NCBI GenBank assembly: GCA_035542155.1
Contig: DATKLX010000111.1
Span: 1 to 53,002, forward strand
Source of the DNA: DATKLX01 sp035542155
Lineage (GTDB): Bacteria; Chloroflexota; Anaerolineae; Anaerolineales; Anaerolineaceae
Length of the DNA stretch: 53,002 nt
Direction of reading: 5' to 3'
Below, one piece after another: positions 15,880 through 23,073 of the stretch; position 1 is the first letter of the stretch; every line of letters starts with the position of its first letter. Under the pieces are notes generated by a model. That model saw nothing but the letters and a program-made list of their open reading frames with translations, made no database searches and was not told the origin of the DNA. Both the position numbers and the translations under genes were made by a program.

Positions 15880-16970
15880 TTCGCTCCATTCCCTGACAGG
15901 GGGATGATCTCTGCGGTCAAATCGGTGAGGGTATAGTACAGCAAAGCCAGGGTGTTCTCCCAATCGGCGAGGCGGGCCAGCATGGCTGCGGTGTGGGCAT
16001 AGCGGCCGGGGACCGAGATCGAAATGCTCGGGACGCCCTCGCGCTGGCGCTGGATGGCGCTCGCATCGGTGCTGCCGCCGCCCGGCTGGCGGACCTGGTA
16101 GGGCAGGCCGTGTTTTTCCGCGGTAGCGAGGAGGTGGCGGGCCAGGCGCGGATCGGCGATGGTCCCCGAATCGGCCAGGTAAATGGCGGGGCCGCGGTCC
16201 AGGCGGCAGTTATAGACCGTGTTCTCTGACCGGTCCCAGGCCGGCAGGTCGTTAGCCGGGGTAGAATCGACGACGATCGCCAGGTGCGGGTCGAAAGTAT
16301 AGGCGGCGACGCGCGCCCCTCGCAGGCCGATTTCTTCCTGCACCGTGAATGCCAGGAGCAGGTCCACGTTGGGTGGGGCGTGCTTGAGCAGCTCGATCAT
16401 CGTCGCCACGCCGAGACGGTCGTCGAGAGCCTTACCGCGCAGGCTGGGACCAATGCGCTGGAAGCGGGTGGCGAAGGTTGCCCGGTCTCCGACCCTGGCC
16501 TTAGTGGAACCGGAGCCAACGTCGACCCGCAGGCTTTCCAGGGAAGGCGCCCGGCGGCGGTCGTCGCCGCTCATAAAATGGATCGGTTTGGCCCCGATCA
16601 CTCCCGGGATGTGTTCGCGGCCCACCCAGACCGGTTTTCCGGCCATCTGGCGCACCTCCAGCCCGCCGACGGTCTCGACGCGGAAGAGGCCATCACCGTC
16701 ATCCATGACGAGCATCATGCCGACTTCATCCATATGCGCAGCGAGCATGACCTTTCGCCGCGGCTCCGCGGAGCTGCCGGAGCGCCAGACGAGCACGTTC
16801 CCCAGCGCGTCAACTTTGACCTCAGCGGCGTGGGGCCTGACTTCTTCCAGGACGATGGCGCGCACCTCGCTCTCATCGCCGGTCACCGCGCAGGCGTTGC
16901 AAAGCTTCTCCAGCAGGTCGATTTGTTCCGCGCCGATTTTTGGCGCGGCATTCCGCGGGTCAGGGTTCAT
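15876..16970 (-). CDS. M42-family aminopeptidase, paralogue B
   Basis: 364 residues with a complete M42 motif set: AAHMDEVG (His79, Asp81), LDDRLGVA, QEEIGLRGA, VVDSTPAND and RYAHTAAM. About 15 extra N-terminal residues precede the domain compared with paralogue A. Both gene borders are ATGA overlaps (16967-16970 and 15876-15879), so translation is coupled across the cluster. Cytosolic peptide trimming is expected; specificity cannot be read from the sequence. Three distinct M42 paralogues in one operon could form mixed complexes. Confidence 0.9.
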   Translation of the reverse strand: MNPDPRNAAPKIGAEQIDLLEKLCNACAVTGDESEVRAIVLEEVRPHAAEVKVDALGNVLVWRSGSSAEPRRKVMLAAHMDEVGMMLVMDDGDGLFRVETVGGLEVRQMAGKPVWVGREHIPGVIGAKPIHFMSGDDRRRAPSLESLRVDVGSGSTKARVGDRATFATRFQRIGPSLRGKALDDRLGVATMIELLKHAPPNVDLLLAFTVQEEIGLRGARVAAYTFDPHLAIVVDSTPANDLPAWDRSENTVYNCRLDRGPAIYLADSGTIADPRLARHLLATAEKHGLPYQVRQPGGGSTDASAIQRQREGVPSISISVPGRYAHTAAMLARLADWENTLALLYYTLTDLTAEIIPLSGNGAK

Positions 16971-18043
16971 GCGGGTTTATCCACGTTGAGAGTATCGAGA
17001 AAGGCCGGGTCGAGGCGGGTAATCACATCGGCCAGCAGCCGGCCAGCGCGGTAGATATCTTTCAGCGAGACGATTTCGACCGGGGTGTGCATATAGCGCA
17101 GCGGGATGCCGATCACCATGGTGGGGATGCCCTGCGCGGCAACCTGCAGGGCGTAAGCATCGGTGCCGGAATGGCGGGGCATCACTTCGAGCTGGTAGGG
17201 GATCTCCAGGCGGTCGGCGATATCCTTAATGGCGCGGTGCAGGCCGGGATGGACGTCGGGACCCCAGCCCAGGGTGACCCCTTTGCCCATGGTAAAGGTG
17301 TTGAACTCGGAGGAGCCGGGGCCTTTGGCGAAGGTCACATCGACCGCCACTGCCAGGTCGGGGAGCAGGTCGAAGGCCGAGGTGGCAGCCCCGCCCAGGG
17401 TGATCTCTTCCTGGACCGAGGCAACCGCCCACAGGTCCCAGGCCGGGCGGCGGTACTGGAGCTCGTCCAGGCAGGCGGTCAGCGCGGCCACCGAGGCGCG
17501 GTTATCCAGACTGTGGCCGCAGAGGATCTCGCCGTTCATTTCCTGGGGAGGTTGGGCGAAGGAGATCAGGTCGCCGGCGCGGACCAGGCGGGTAACTTCG
17601 TGCGGGAGCAGGCCGGTATCGGCGAAGAGGTATTCGAGCGGGACCACCCCATCGCCCATGCTCTCGGGGAGCAGGCGCGCCGGCGGCGCGACGATCAAGG
17701 CGGGCAGATCCTCGCGCCCGTGGACGATCACCGGCTGGCCGGGGAGAATGCGCGCGTCGATGCCGCCGATGCTGGTAAAGGAGAGAAACCCGTCGGTCAC
17801 GCCGGTAACGATCAGGCCAATCGCGTCCATGTGGGCGGACACGAGGATGCGCCGCCTGGGCTCAGGCCCAGTCCCGCGGCGCAGGGCGTGCAGGCTCCCC
17901 AGCCGGCTGACGGTGATCTCGTCGGCCAGGGGCCGCCAGGCCTGCAGGATGATCTCGCGGACGGGGGCTTCGTTTCCGGAGAGCCCCGCGGTCGAGATGA
18001 GGGATTTCAAAAAGGGCAACAGGGTGAAGTTGTTCTCAGGCAT
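16967..18043 (-). CDS. M42-family aminopeptidase, paralogue C (divergent)
   Basis: 358 residues. The metal motifs are present but altered: SAHMDAIG (His71, Asp73), LDNRASVA in place of LDDR, and QEEITLGGAAT in place of QEEIGxRGA; RYMHTPVE keeps the late His. The bridging Asp and the Glu-Glu pair are kept, so it may be active with changed specificity. It is the first of the three M42 genes, 81 nt after the Thr-rich membrane protein gene, and its stop overlaps the next ATG by 4 nt. Confidence 0.87.
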   Translation of the reverse strand: MPENNFTLLPFLKSLISTAGLSGNEAPVREIILQAWRPLADEITVSRLGSLHALRRGTGPEPRRRILVSAHMDAIGLIVTGVTDGFLSFTSIGGIDARILPGQPVIVHGREDLPALIVAPPARLLPESMGDGVVPLEYLFADTGLLPHEVTRLVRAGDLISFAQPPQEMNGEILCGHSLDNRASVAALTACLDELQYRRPAWDLWAVASVQEEITLGGAATSAFDLLPDLAVAVDVTFAKGPGSSEFNTFTMGKGVTLGWGPDVHPGLHRAIKDIADRLEIPYQLEVMPRHSGTDAYALQVAAQGIPTMVIGIPLRYMHTPVEIVSLKDIYRAGRLLADVITRLDPAFLDTLNVDKPA

Positions 18044-18124
18044 GGGTAGGATGGGAAGTTGTTTTCCTGTTCTGCTGGCAGCGAAGAATGATCATTTTCT
18101 CGATGGCGGGGTCGCCCGCCTTGC

Positions 18125-18565
18125 TCACACCGTGGGTGTTTCGGTCTGGCTCGGCGTGGGCGGAGGTGGGGTATCGGTGGGAGGAACATGGGTCTGCGTG
18201 GCCGTCGGGGGAACGGGGGTGTTGGTGCTGGTTGGCGGGGCAGCCGTGGCAGTCGCCGTGGAGGTGGGGGTGATCGTCGCGGTAAGGGTCACGGTGGCAG
18301 TTTGGGTTACAGTGGCGGTCTGAGTGGGCGTCTCGGTCAGGGTGGCTGTGGGGGTCGCGGTGACCGTGGAAGTAAAGACGGGCGTCTCGGTGACCGTGGG
18401 GGTAATGGTTGCGGTCGAGGTGATCGTCGGCGTGGGAGGGAGGTTCCGGCGGGCATTGGACACCTGGGTGGCCACCCAGCCCAGGCAGTAGCAGGGGAGC
18501 GTACCCAGAATGATAAAAAGGAGCGTGTAGCGGATGCGCGCCCGCCGGTTCTGATCTGCCGCCAT
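18125..18565 (-). CDS. Membrane-anchored Thr/Pro-rich protein
   Basis: 146 residues: a short basic cytoplasmic N-terminus, one membrane helix (about 14-32, with two Cys in PCYCLGW), then about 100 residues of almost pure Thr/Pro/Ser/Val/Ala low-complexity sequence made of TxT and TPT units. There is no recognisable domain; it is probably an extracellular, possibly O-glycosylated stalk. ATG 18565 has a GGAGGG just upstream and a good promoter at 18597-18625. In-frame starts further upstream would lie at or before the predicted transcription start. It appears to be the first gene of the M42 peptidase operon. Confidence 0.65.
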   Translation of the reverse strand: MAADQNRRARIRYTLLFIILGTLPCYCLGWVATQVSNARRNLPPTPTITSTATITPTVTETPVFTSTVTATPTATLTETPTQTATVTQTATVTLTATITPTSTATATAAPPTSTNTPVPPTATQTHVPPTDTPPPPTPSQTETPTV

Positions 18566-18596
18566 ATTCGAGGGTCCCTCCAGAAAAGTGGTTAAC

Positions 18597-18625
18597 ATGA
18601 TAACACCGGGCGGAGAAGGTGGCAA
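18597..18625 (-). promoter_or_regulatory. Sigma-70-type promoter of the M42 peptidase operon
   Basis: Minus-strand TTGCCA (plus 18620-18625), 17-nt spacer and TATCAT (plus 18597-18602), each one base from consensus. Transcription would begin near 18590, 25 nt before ATG 18565. It lies back to back with the PIG-L promoter. Confidence 0.6.
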
Positions 18626-18655
18626 GGCGAAGGGAAGAAATATTTTCGATTTTCC

Positions 18656-18685
18656 ATACCACGGATAACTTATAATCTGTGGTAT
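18656..18685 (+). promoter_or_regulatory. Palindrome over the -10 and start codon of the PIG-L gene
   Basis: Arms ATACCAC (18656-18662) and GTGGTAT (18679-18685) are perfect; with one mismatch they extend to 11 nt around an 8-nt centre. TATAAT (18671-18676) sits inside and the ATG (18684) begins 7 nt after it, so the message would be leaderless. A dimeric regulator bound here would block transcription. No specific regulator is identified and the -35 is weak. Confidence 0.45.
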
Positions 18686-19463
18686 GACCTGGATCTACCT
18701 CTCCCCACACCTGGACGACGCCGCCTTTTCCTGCGGAGGGTGGATCTGGGAGCAGGCGCGGCGCGGGGAGAGGGTGGAGGTCTGGACGATCTGCGCCGGG
18801 GATCCGCCCGGGGGGCCGCTCTCGCCCTTTGCCGAAGAGCTGCACGTGCGCTGGGGAGCCGGAGCGGAGGCCGCGGCCGCGCGCCGGGAGGAGGACGTCC
18901 AATCTTGCCGTGAGCTGGGCGCAGGGTACCGCCATTTTTCCATCCCAGACTGCATCTACCGCGTCCGGCCGGAGACGGGCGAGCCGGTCATCCGCGGCGA
19001 GGACGACCTGTTCGACCTCGACAACCCGCCCGAGCCGGGCCTGGTCGAGGAGCTGGCCGCGCTGCTTGCGGAGCAGCTCCCCCGGGACGCGGCGCTGGTC
19101 AGCCCGCTGGCCCTGGGGAACCACGTCGACCACCGCCTGGTCCGGAAGGCCGCGGAGAGGGCGAGACCCGGTGGGCAGGAGCTTTTCTATTATTTCGATT
19201 ACCCCTATATCTTTAAGGAGGGGGTTCGACCAGAGGCGGCCGGGGGATTGACGCCGGTTGAAGGGGAAATTTCGCGGGCGGGGCTGGCAGCCTGGCAGGC
19301 GGCGATCGCCGCGCATGCCTCGCAGATCAGCTCGTTCTGGGCCGGTCTGGACGAGATGCGGGCCGTGCTGGAGGGGTACTGGGCAAACGGAGGGGGAAAA
19401 GTATGGCGGAGTGATCCCAGAACCCGCTTCATGTCGTTGCGGGGAGGGTCGGTACAACGCTAA
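18684..19463 (+). CDS. PIG-L family deacetylase
   Basis: A 259-residue LmbE/PIG-L zinc hydrolase. The N-terminal SPHLDDAAFSCGG provides His9 and Asp11-Asp12, and HVDHRLV at about 148-154 supplies the later zinc His. The family removes acetyl groups from N-acetylglucosamine-containing substrates such as GlcNAc-PI or GlcNAc-inositol and bacillithiol precursors. The exact substrate cannot be told. There is no signal peptide, so it acts in the cytoplasm. The start directly follows a -10 box, with no room for a ribosome binding site. Confidence 0.88.
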   Translation: MTWIYLSPHLDDAAFSCGGWIWEQARRGERVEVWTICAGDPPGGPLSPFAEELHVRWGAGAEAAAARREEDVQSCRELGAGYRHFSIPDCIYRVRPETGEPVIRGEDDLFDLDNPPEPGLVEELAALLAEQLPRDAALVSPLALGNHVDHRLVRKAAERARPGGQELFYYFDYPYIFKEGVRPEAAGGLTPVEGEISRAGLAAWQAAIAAHASQISSFWAGLDEMRAVLEGYWANGGGKVWRSDPRTRFMSLRGGSVQR

Positions 19464-19630
19464 TCCAGGGGAAACGACATAGCCATGCGACCCAACGTGG
19501 CAATCTCCAAGGTAACCAAGGAAGGGGCGTTTTACCGGTGGATCTTCAAGGAGTAAGGGGAACTTCACGAACAGACTCTTCGTCTTATTTCCACAATGAC
19601 ACAATCCCTCATTGATCTGCGTGGTGTGAA

Positions 19631-20953
19631 GTGGCTCAGCAATCTCCTCCCAAGAAAATTACCTGGCGCAATGACCGCAGCGTCGCGATGCGCGTGGAGC
19701 GGTTTAAAGCCGCCATTGGCTTTATTTTCTTATTGATCACGGTCATTTTCACCCCCGTGTTCGTCGCCCTCACGGCCCGGGTCCTGCCCACCCCGCCACC
19801 GCCAGTACATTTCACCGACACCCCCAGCCCTACCAGCACCCAACCCTCATCCACCCCCACCTTCACACCCAGCTCCACCAGCACGGCGGCGGTCACGCCC
19901 AGCCCATCCCTCACGCCCCTTCCGCCCACCACGACCAAAATTCCCCCCTTTGGCCCGGTCTGGTTGAAGGAGGCCGCCCTGCTCTACCAGGACTCGACCG
20001 GCGACGCCACTACCGGCCTGTACGTGCAGCCCTACGGGATCTGGTTCGCCTGCCAGTCGCAAAACGGACGGGTGCAAATTGCCAGGACAGACTGCCTCTC
20101 CCCCAGCGGCTGGGTGCCGGTCGAGCTGGTCCAGTTCGTCCCCACCCCCACCATCACTCAGACGCCTTCCGCCACGCCAACCGTCACGCAAACCCCGGCG
20201 AACACCGCGACGGCCACGCCCCTGGTCAGTACACCAGGGACTTCGCCCTTTCCCTATCCGGTCGAGACGCAGATCCACGGCGCCGCCATGATCTTCATAC
20301 CCGCGGGCACGTTCGCCATGGGCTCGGATTCGGGCAACAGCGACCACCAGCCCGCGCACAGCGTTTCTTTGAACGCTTTTTATATCGACAAATTTGAAGT
20401 AAGCCTGGAGGATTACAATCGCTGCGTAACGGCGGGCGCCTGCCAGCCGCCGGATCCCCTGCCGTACCTGGACCCGAAAAGTTACGCCGATCGTCCGGCG
20501 GTCAACCTCACCTGGCAGGACGCGCGAGACTACTGCTCGTGGCGGGACGCCGCGCTTCCGAGCGAAGCCCAGTGGGAAAAAGCAGCCCGCGGCAGCGATG
20601 GGCGCGCTTATCCCTGGGGGAACAGCGCCCCGGACTGCTCGCTGGCTAACTATGGGAACAAGTGCCGGCGCGGCCTCTCGCCGGTGGACAGCTACCCGGT
20701 CGCGGCCAGCCCTTACGGGGTGATCAACCTGGCCGGAAACACGATGGAATGGGTGGCGGATGTCTATGACCCGGATTATTATGCGGGCTCGCCGACCAGC
20801 GATCCAACCGGCCCCGAGGCGGGAAAGGAGCGCGTGGTCCGTGGGGGCGGGTGGACGTTTCCGCTGGAATACCTGGCCACGTATGCGCGCTGGCACCAGG
20901 ATCCGGAGAGAGGCTATGCGAACGTTGGGTTCCGGTGTGTGGTCAGGCCGTAG
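19631..20953 (+). CDS. Membrane-anchored SUMF1/formylglycine-enzyme-like domain protein
   Basis: 440 residues: membrane helix (about 26-50), Thr/Pro stalk (about 51-105), a small Trp/Cys-containing SH3-like segment (about 113-172), a second Thr/Pro stalk (about 173-208) and a C-terminal SUMF1 domain (about 215-440). The domain shows PAGTFAMGSD, SEAQWEKAARG, YPWGN and NLAGNTMEWVADVYDP. The active-site cysteines of true formylglycine-generating enzymes are absent near the end (YARWHQDPERGYANVGFRC), so it is more likely a ligand-binding or structural member. The GTG start at 19631 lacks a clear ribosome site. An ATG 19 codons later is possible and would keep the helix. The upstream 167 nt hold no recognisable promoter. 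Confidence 0.8.
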   Translation: MAQQSPPKKITWRNDRSVAMRVERFKAAIGFIFLLITVIFTPVFVALTARVLPTPPPPVHFTDTPSPTSTQPSSTPTFTPSSTSTAAVTPSPSLTPLPPTTTKIPPFGPVWLKEAALLYQDSTGDATTGLYVQPYGIWFACQSQNGRVQIARTDCLSPSGWVPVELVQFVPTPTITQTPSATPTVTQTPANTATATPLVSTPGTSPFPYPVETQIHGAAMIFIPAGTFAMGSDSGNSDHQPAHSVSLNAFYIDKFEVSLEDYNRCVTAGACQPPDPLPYLDPKSYADRPAVNLTWQDARDYCSWRDAALPSEAQWEKAARGSDGRAYPWGNSAPDCSLANYGNKCRRGLSPVDSYPVAASPYGVINLAGNTMEWVADVYDPDYYAGSPTSDPTGPEAGKERVVRGGGWTFPLEYLATYARWHQDPERGYANVGFRCVVRP

Positions 20954-20969
20954 AAAAATAGGCCATGGT

Positions 20970-22769
20970 TCACCTTTTGACGATTGGCAGGTGGATCGGG
21001 TACGGTTTGGGATCGCTCAACGCGAAACGGGTCAGGTGGCAGACATCGACCTGGATCCAATGTTCCACGGAATTACGTACATACGTCGAGGCGGGGGTAC
21101 AGGTGCTGGCGGCATCTCTCCAGGTCCGTTGATCCGTGTCGTACAGCATGATCACCAACTGATCCTCGGGAATGCCGTTCAGGTCTTCCAGGGTATATTC
21201 GGCATGGATGGTCACGGGAAGATTGAAAACATAGCCGCCCAGTGGCATGTTATCCTGAAACGCGGTCAGAGTAAACAGCTTATCGGTGAAATTGAAACCA
21301 ACCATCTGGGTAAGAGGCGCATAGGCGAGCGTAACAGGTTGGCTGGCCGATCCCGGCGGGATCGTTATCGTCGTCTCAACACCCCCGCCGTCATCATGCT
21401 GTAAGACAATGGGCTGAGTATCCTCGGGATCAATGTCTTGTTGATCTCCGCCCGCTAAAGTCGTGGCGGTAACTGGATCTGAAAATTTGCTGGTCCAAGT
21501 GGAACTGTCCCATTCGGGGTATAAAGCCTCGGTGAAGGTTCGAATCTTGAAATAATAGGGCACTCCCGATAAAAGATTCTCGACGGTCATGGAGGGCGTG
21601 TTCTTGTTCACCGTGCGGTTGTACCTGGTCCAGGAACCGCCCAAATGAGCGGCGTAATACACCTCGTAATATCCACTGGGATAATTATAGTTCAGTGGCG
21701 TCCAGGTTAAAGTGACGCTGTTCGGTGAACCGCTCGTAGCGCCCAGCCCATCTGGCGGCACGGTTTGCGTGTTGGCCCAGTTTGGGTCAATATTGTTTAA
21801 GAACGCCTTGACCGTGCCGCTCGCCGTCAGCATGTTGTAGTTTAGATTCGTCTCACAAAAACCATAACACCGCGGGTCGGACCTGGTGAGGTGCGTGAGC
21901 TGTGTAATGCTATCAGGAACATTGCCTTCCAGAAAATTCTGCTCAAGGTCCAACGTGATCAGATCTTTCAGGCCGGATAATTCCGGAATCGAGCCGGTCA
22001 GGTGCGCCCAGCTGAAATCGACGGATTGTAATTGGCTTAGATTTCCCAGGCAGCTCGGGATGGTTCCGGTCAAATCCATCCCAAAAATGCGCAGCCAGGT
22101 CAGGTTGGTAAGCTGGCAAATTTCCTCAGGGATGGCCCCACTCATGGGCATATAAAAAAGATGAAGCTGCTGGAGCTGGGTCAGGTCATTGATCCAATGC
22201 GGAATTTCCCCTGTGATCCCGGCGTCGCCGATCAGGAGGTTTTCCAGCTTGGTTAGTTTGTGTAACTCGGACGGGATGGGTCCTGACAGGCTGGTATCCC
22301 CGAAGGACAACGAACGCAGCTCCAACAGGCCGCCCAGTTCGGCGGGAATGGGTCCAGTAATGCCATTCTCGTCGTTAAGGCTCAGCTCTTGCAGCCGGAT
22401 CAGCTTTGCCAGCGTAGACCCGACCAGGGTCCCGCTCAGATTATTGCTGTCCAGATGCAATCCGGTGATGTGCCCATCACTGCAGGTAACCCCATACCAT
22501 GTGTCAGCGGGTTCTGTCAAACTTCCCCAATTGGTGCGGTTGGCCCAATGGGGCCCATCCATCTGGTTGTAGAACGCGCCTAAAGCATTATATTCTTCTT
22601 GAGGGAGTGTAGACAAACCATCACAGGAGATGTCAGCCGTGATGAAATTGTTGGCTTGAATGGGGCGAGCTGGCAGAACGGTGATGGCCAGCAAAATGAC
22701 CAGTATTGCCAATCGCCGAATGGATTGGCAGAACGCCATGGAATAACGCCTGGCATAGAATTTCATCAT
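20970..22769 (-). CDS. Secreted leucine-rich-repeat protein with FnIII domain and shared C-terminal module
   Basis: 599 residues. Signal peptide (about 1-39, ends PIQA), a plant-type LRR cap (Cys-rich, residues 47-105, with HWANRTNWG and WYGVTC), about eight LRRs of the LTGxIP class (105-300), a fibronectin III-like domain (about 340-440) and a C-terminal module (about 450-599) that begins VETTITIPPGS and ends in HLPIVKR. That module is homologous to the end of the giant protein at 35438-52816. Likely a surface adhesion or recognition protein. ATG 22769 follows a GGGGGG run; a second ATG is adjacent. It has its own promoter. Confidence 0.85.
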   Translation of the reverse strand: MMKFYARRYSMAFCQSIRRLAILVILLAITVLPARPIQANNFITADISCDGLSTLPQEEYNALGAFYNQMDGPHWANRTNWGSLTEPADTWYGVTCSDGHITGLHLDSNNLSGTLVGSTLAKLIRLQELSLNDENGITGPIPAELGGLLELRSLSFGDTSLSGPIPSELHKLTKLENLLIGDAGITGEIPHWINDLTQLQQLHLFYMPMSGAIPEEICQLTNLTWLRIFGMDLTGTIPSCLGNLSQLQSVDFSWAHLTGSIPELSGLKDLITLDLEQNFLEGNVPDSITQLTHLTRSDPRCYGFCETNLNYNMLTASGTVKAFLNNIDPNWANTQTVPPDGLGATSGSPNSVTLTWTPLNYNYPSGYYEVYYAAHLGGSWTRYNRTVNKNTPSMTVENLLSGVPYYFKIRTFTEALYPEWDSSTWTSKFSDPVTATTLAGGDQQDIDPEDTQPIVLQHDDGGGVETTITIPPGSASQPVTLAYAPLTQMVGFNFTDKLFTLTAFQDNMPLGGYVFNLPVTIHAEYTLEDLNGIPEDQLVIMLYDTDQRTWRDAASTCTPASTYVRNSVEHWIQVDVCHLTRFALSDPKPYPIHLPIVKR

Positions 22770-22824
22770 GCACCCCCCGCAGTTCTGTTATTTTCAATTG
22801 TACAAATGAAGAAATCTGTAATGG

Positions 22825-22853
22825 ATTATAGCACTTTGGCACATGGAATTCAA
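22825..22853 (-). promoter_or_regulatory. Sigma-70-type promoter of the LRR gene
   Basis: Minus-strand TTGAAT (plus 22848-22853), 17-nt spacer and consensus TATAAT (plus 22825-22830). The leader to ATG 22769 would be about 50 nt. It lies in the 304-nt gene-free stretch 22770-23073, which also holds an inverted repeat (22966-23000) and the cysS terminator. Confidence 0.65.
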
Positions 22854-22965
22854 TCAATGGAAAAGGGCATTTGGCCCGGTCCCCGCGACAAAAAGATGCG
22901 GCCTGGGACCACGCCCTACCTGATGGAATTTCTTTCGCGACATTGGGAACTATCGACGAATGAAA

Positions 22966-23000
22966 GAACGAATAAACGAATGTCATCCGTTTATTCGTTC
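22966..23000. repeat. Perfect 13-bp inverted repeat between LRR and cysS genes
   Basis: Arms GAACGAATAAACG (22966-22978) and its exact reverse complement (22988-23000) flank a 9-nt centre. There is no T-tract on either side, so it is not a standard terminator. The pentamer CGAAT also occurs three times at 22957-22981. It lies about 110 bp upstream of the LRR promoter. Confidence 0.7.
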
Positions 23001-23040
23001 ACCATCCATTGGCGATTTTCCGACCATCCCCTTGGAACAA

Positions 23041-23068
23041 AAAAATCCGGACGTTTGCCCGGATTTTT
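23041..23068 (-). terminator. Intrinsic terminator of cysS
   Basis: AAAAATCCGG (23041-23050) and CCGGATTTTT (23059-23068) form a perfect 10-bp stem with an 8-nt loop, 5 nt after the cysS stop. Read on the minus strand it is followed by a T-run (TTTTTTTG). Confidence 0.85.
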
Positions 23069-23073
23069 GATTT

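Noticed and set aside
18036..19604. A 522-residue minus-strand frame spanning the PIG-L gene and the Thr-rich gene
   Set aside because: It overlaps two well-supported genes in a different frame and has His/Asp-rich content typical of the complement of Thr/Pro codons.
19631..20953. True formylglycine-generating enzyme
   Set aside because: The catalytic cysteine pair is absent although the fold motifs are present.
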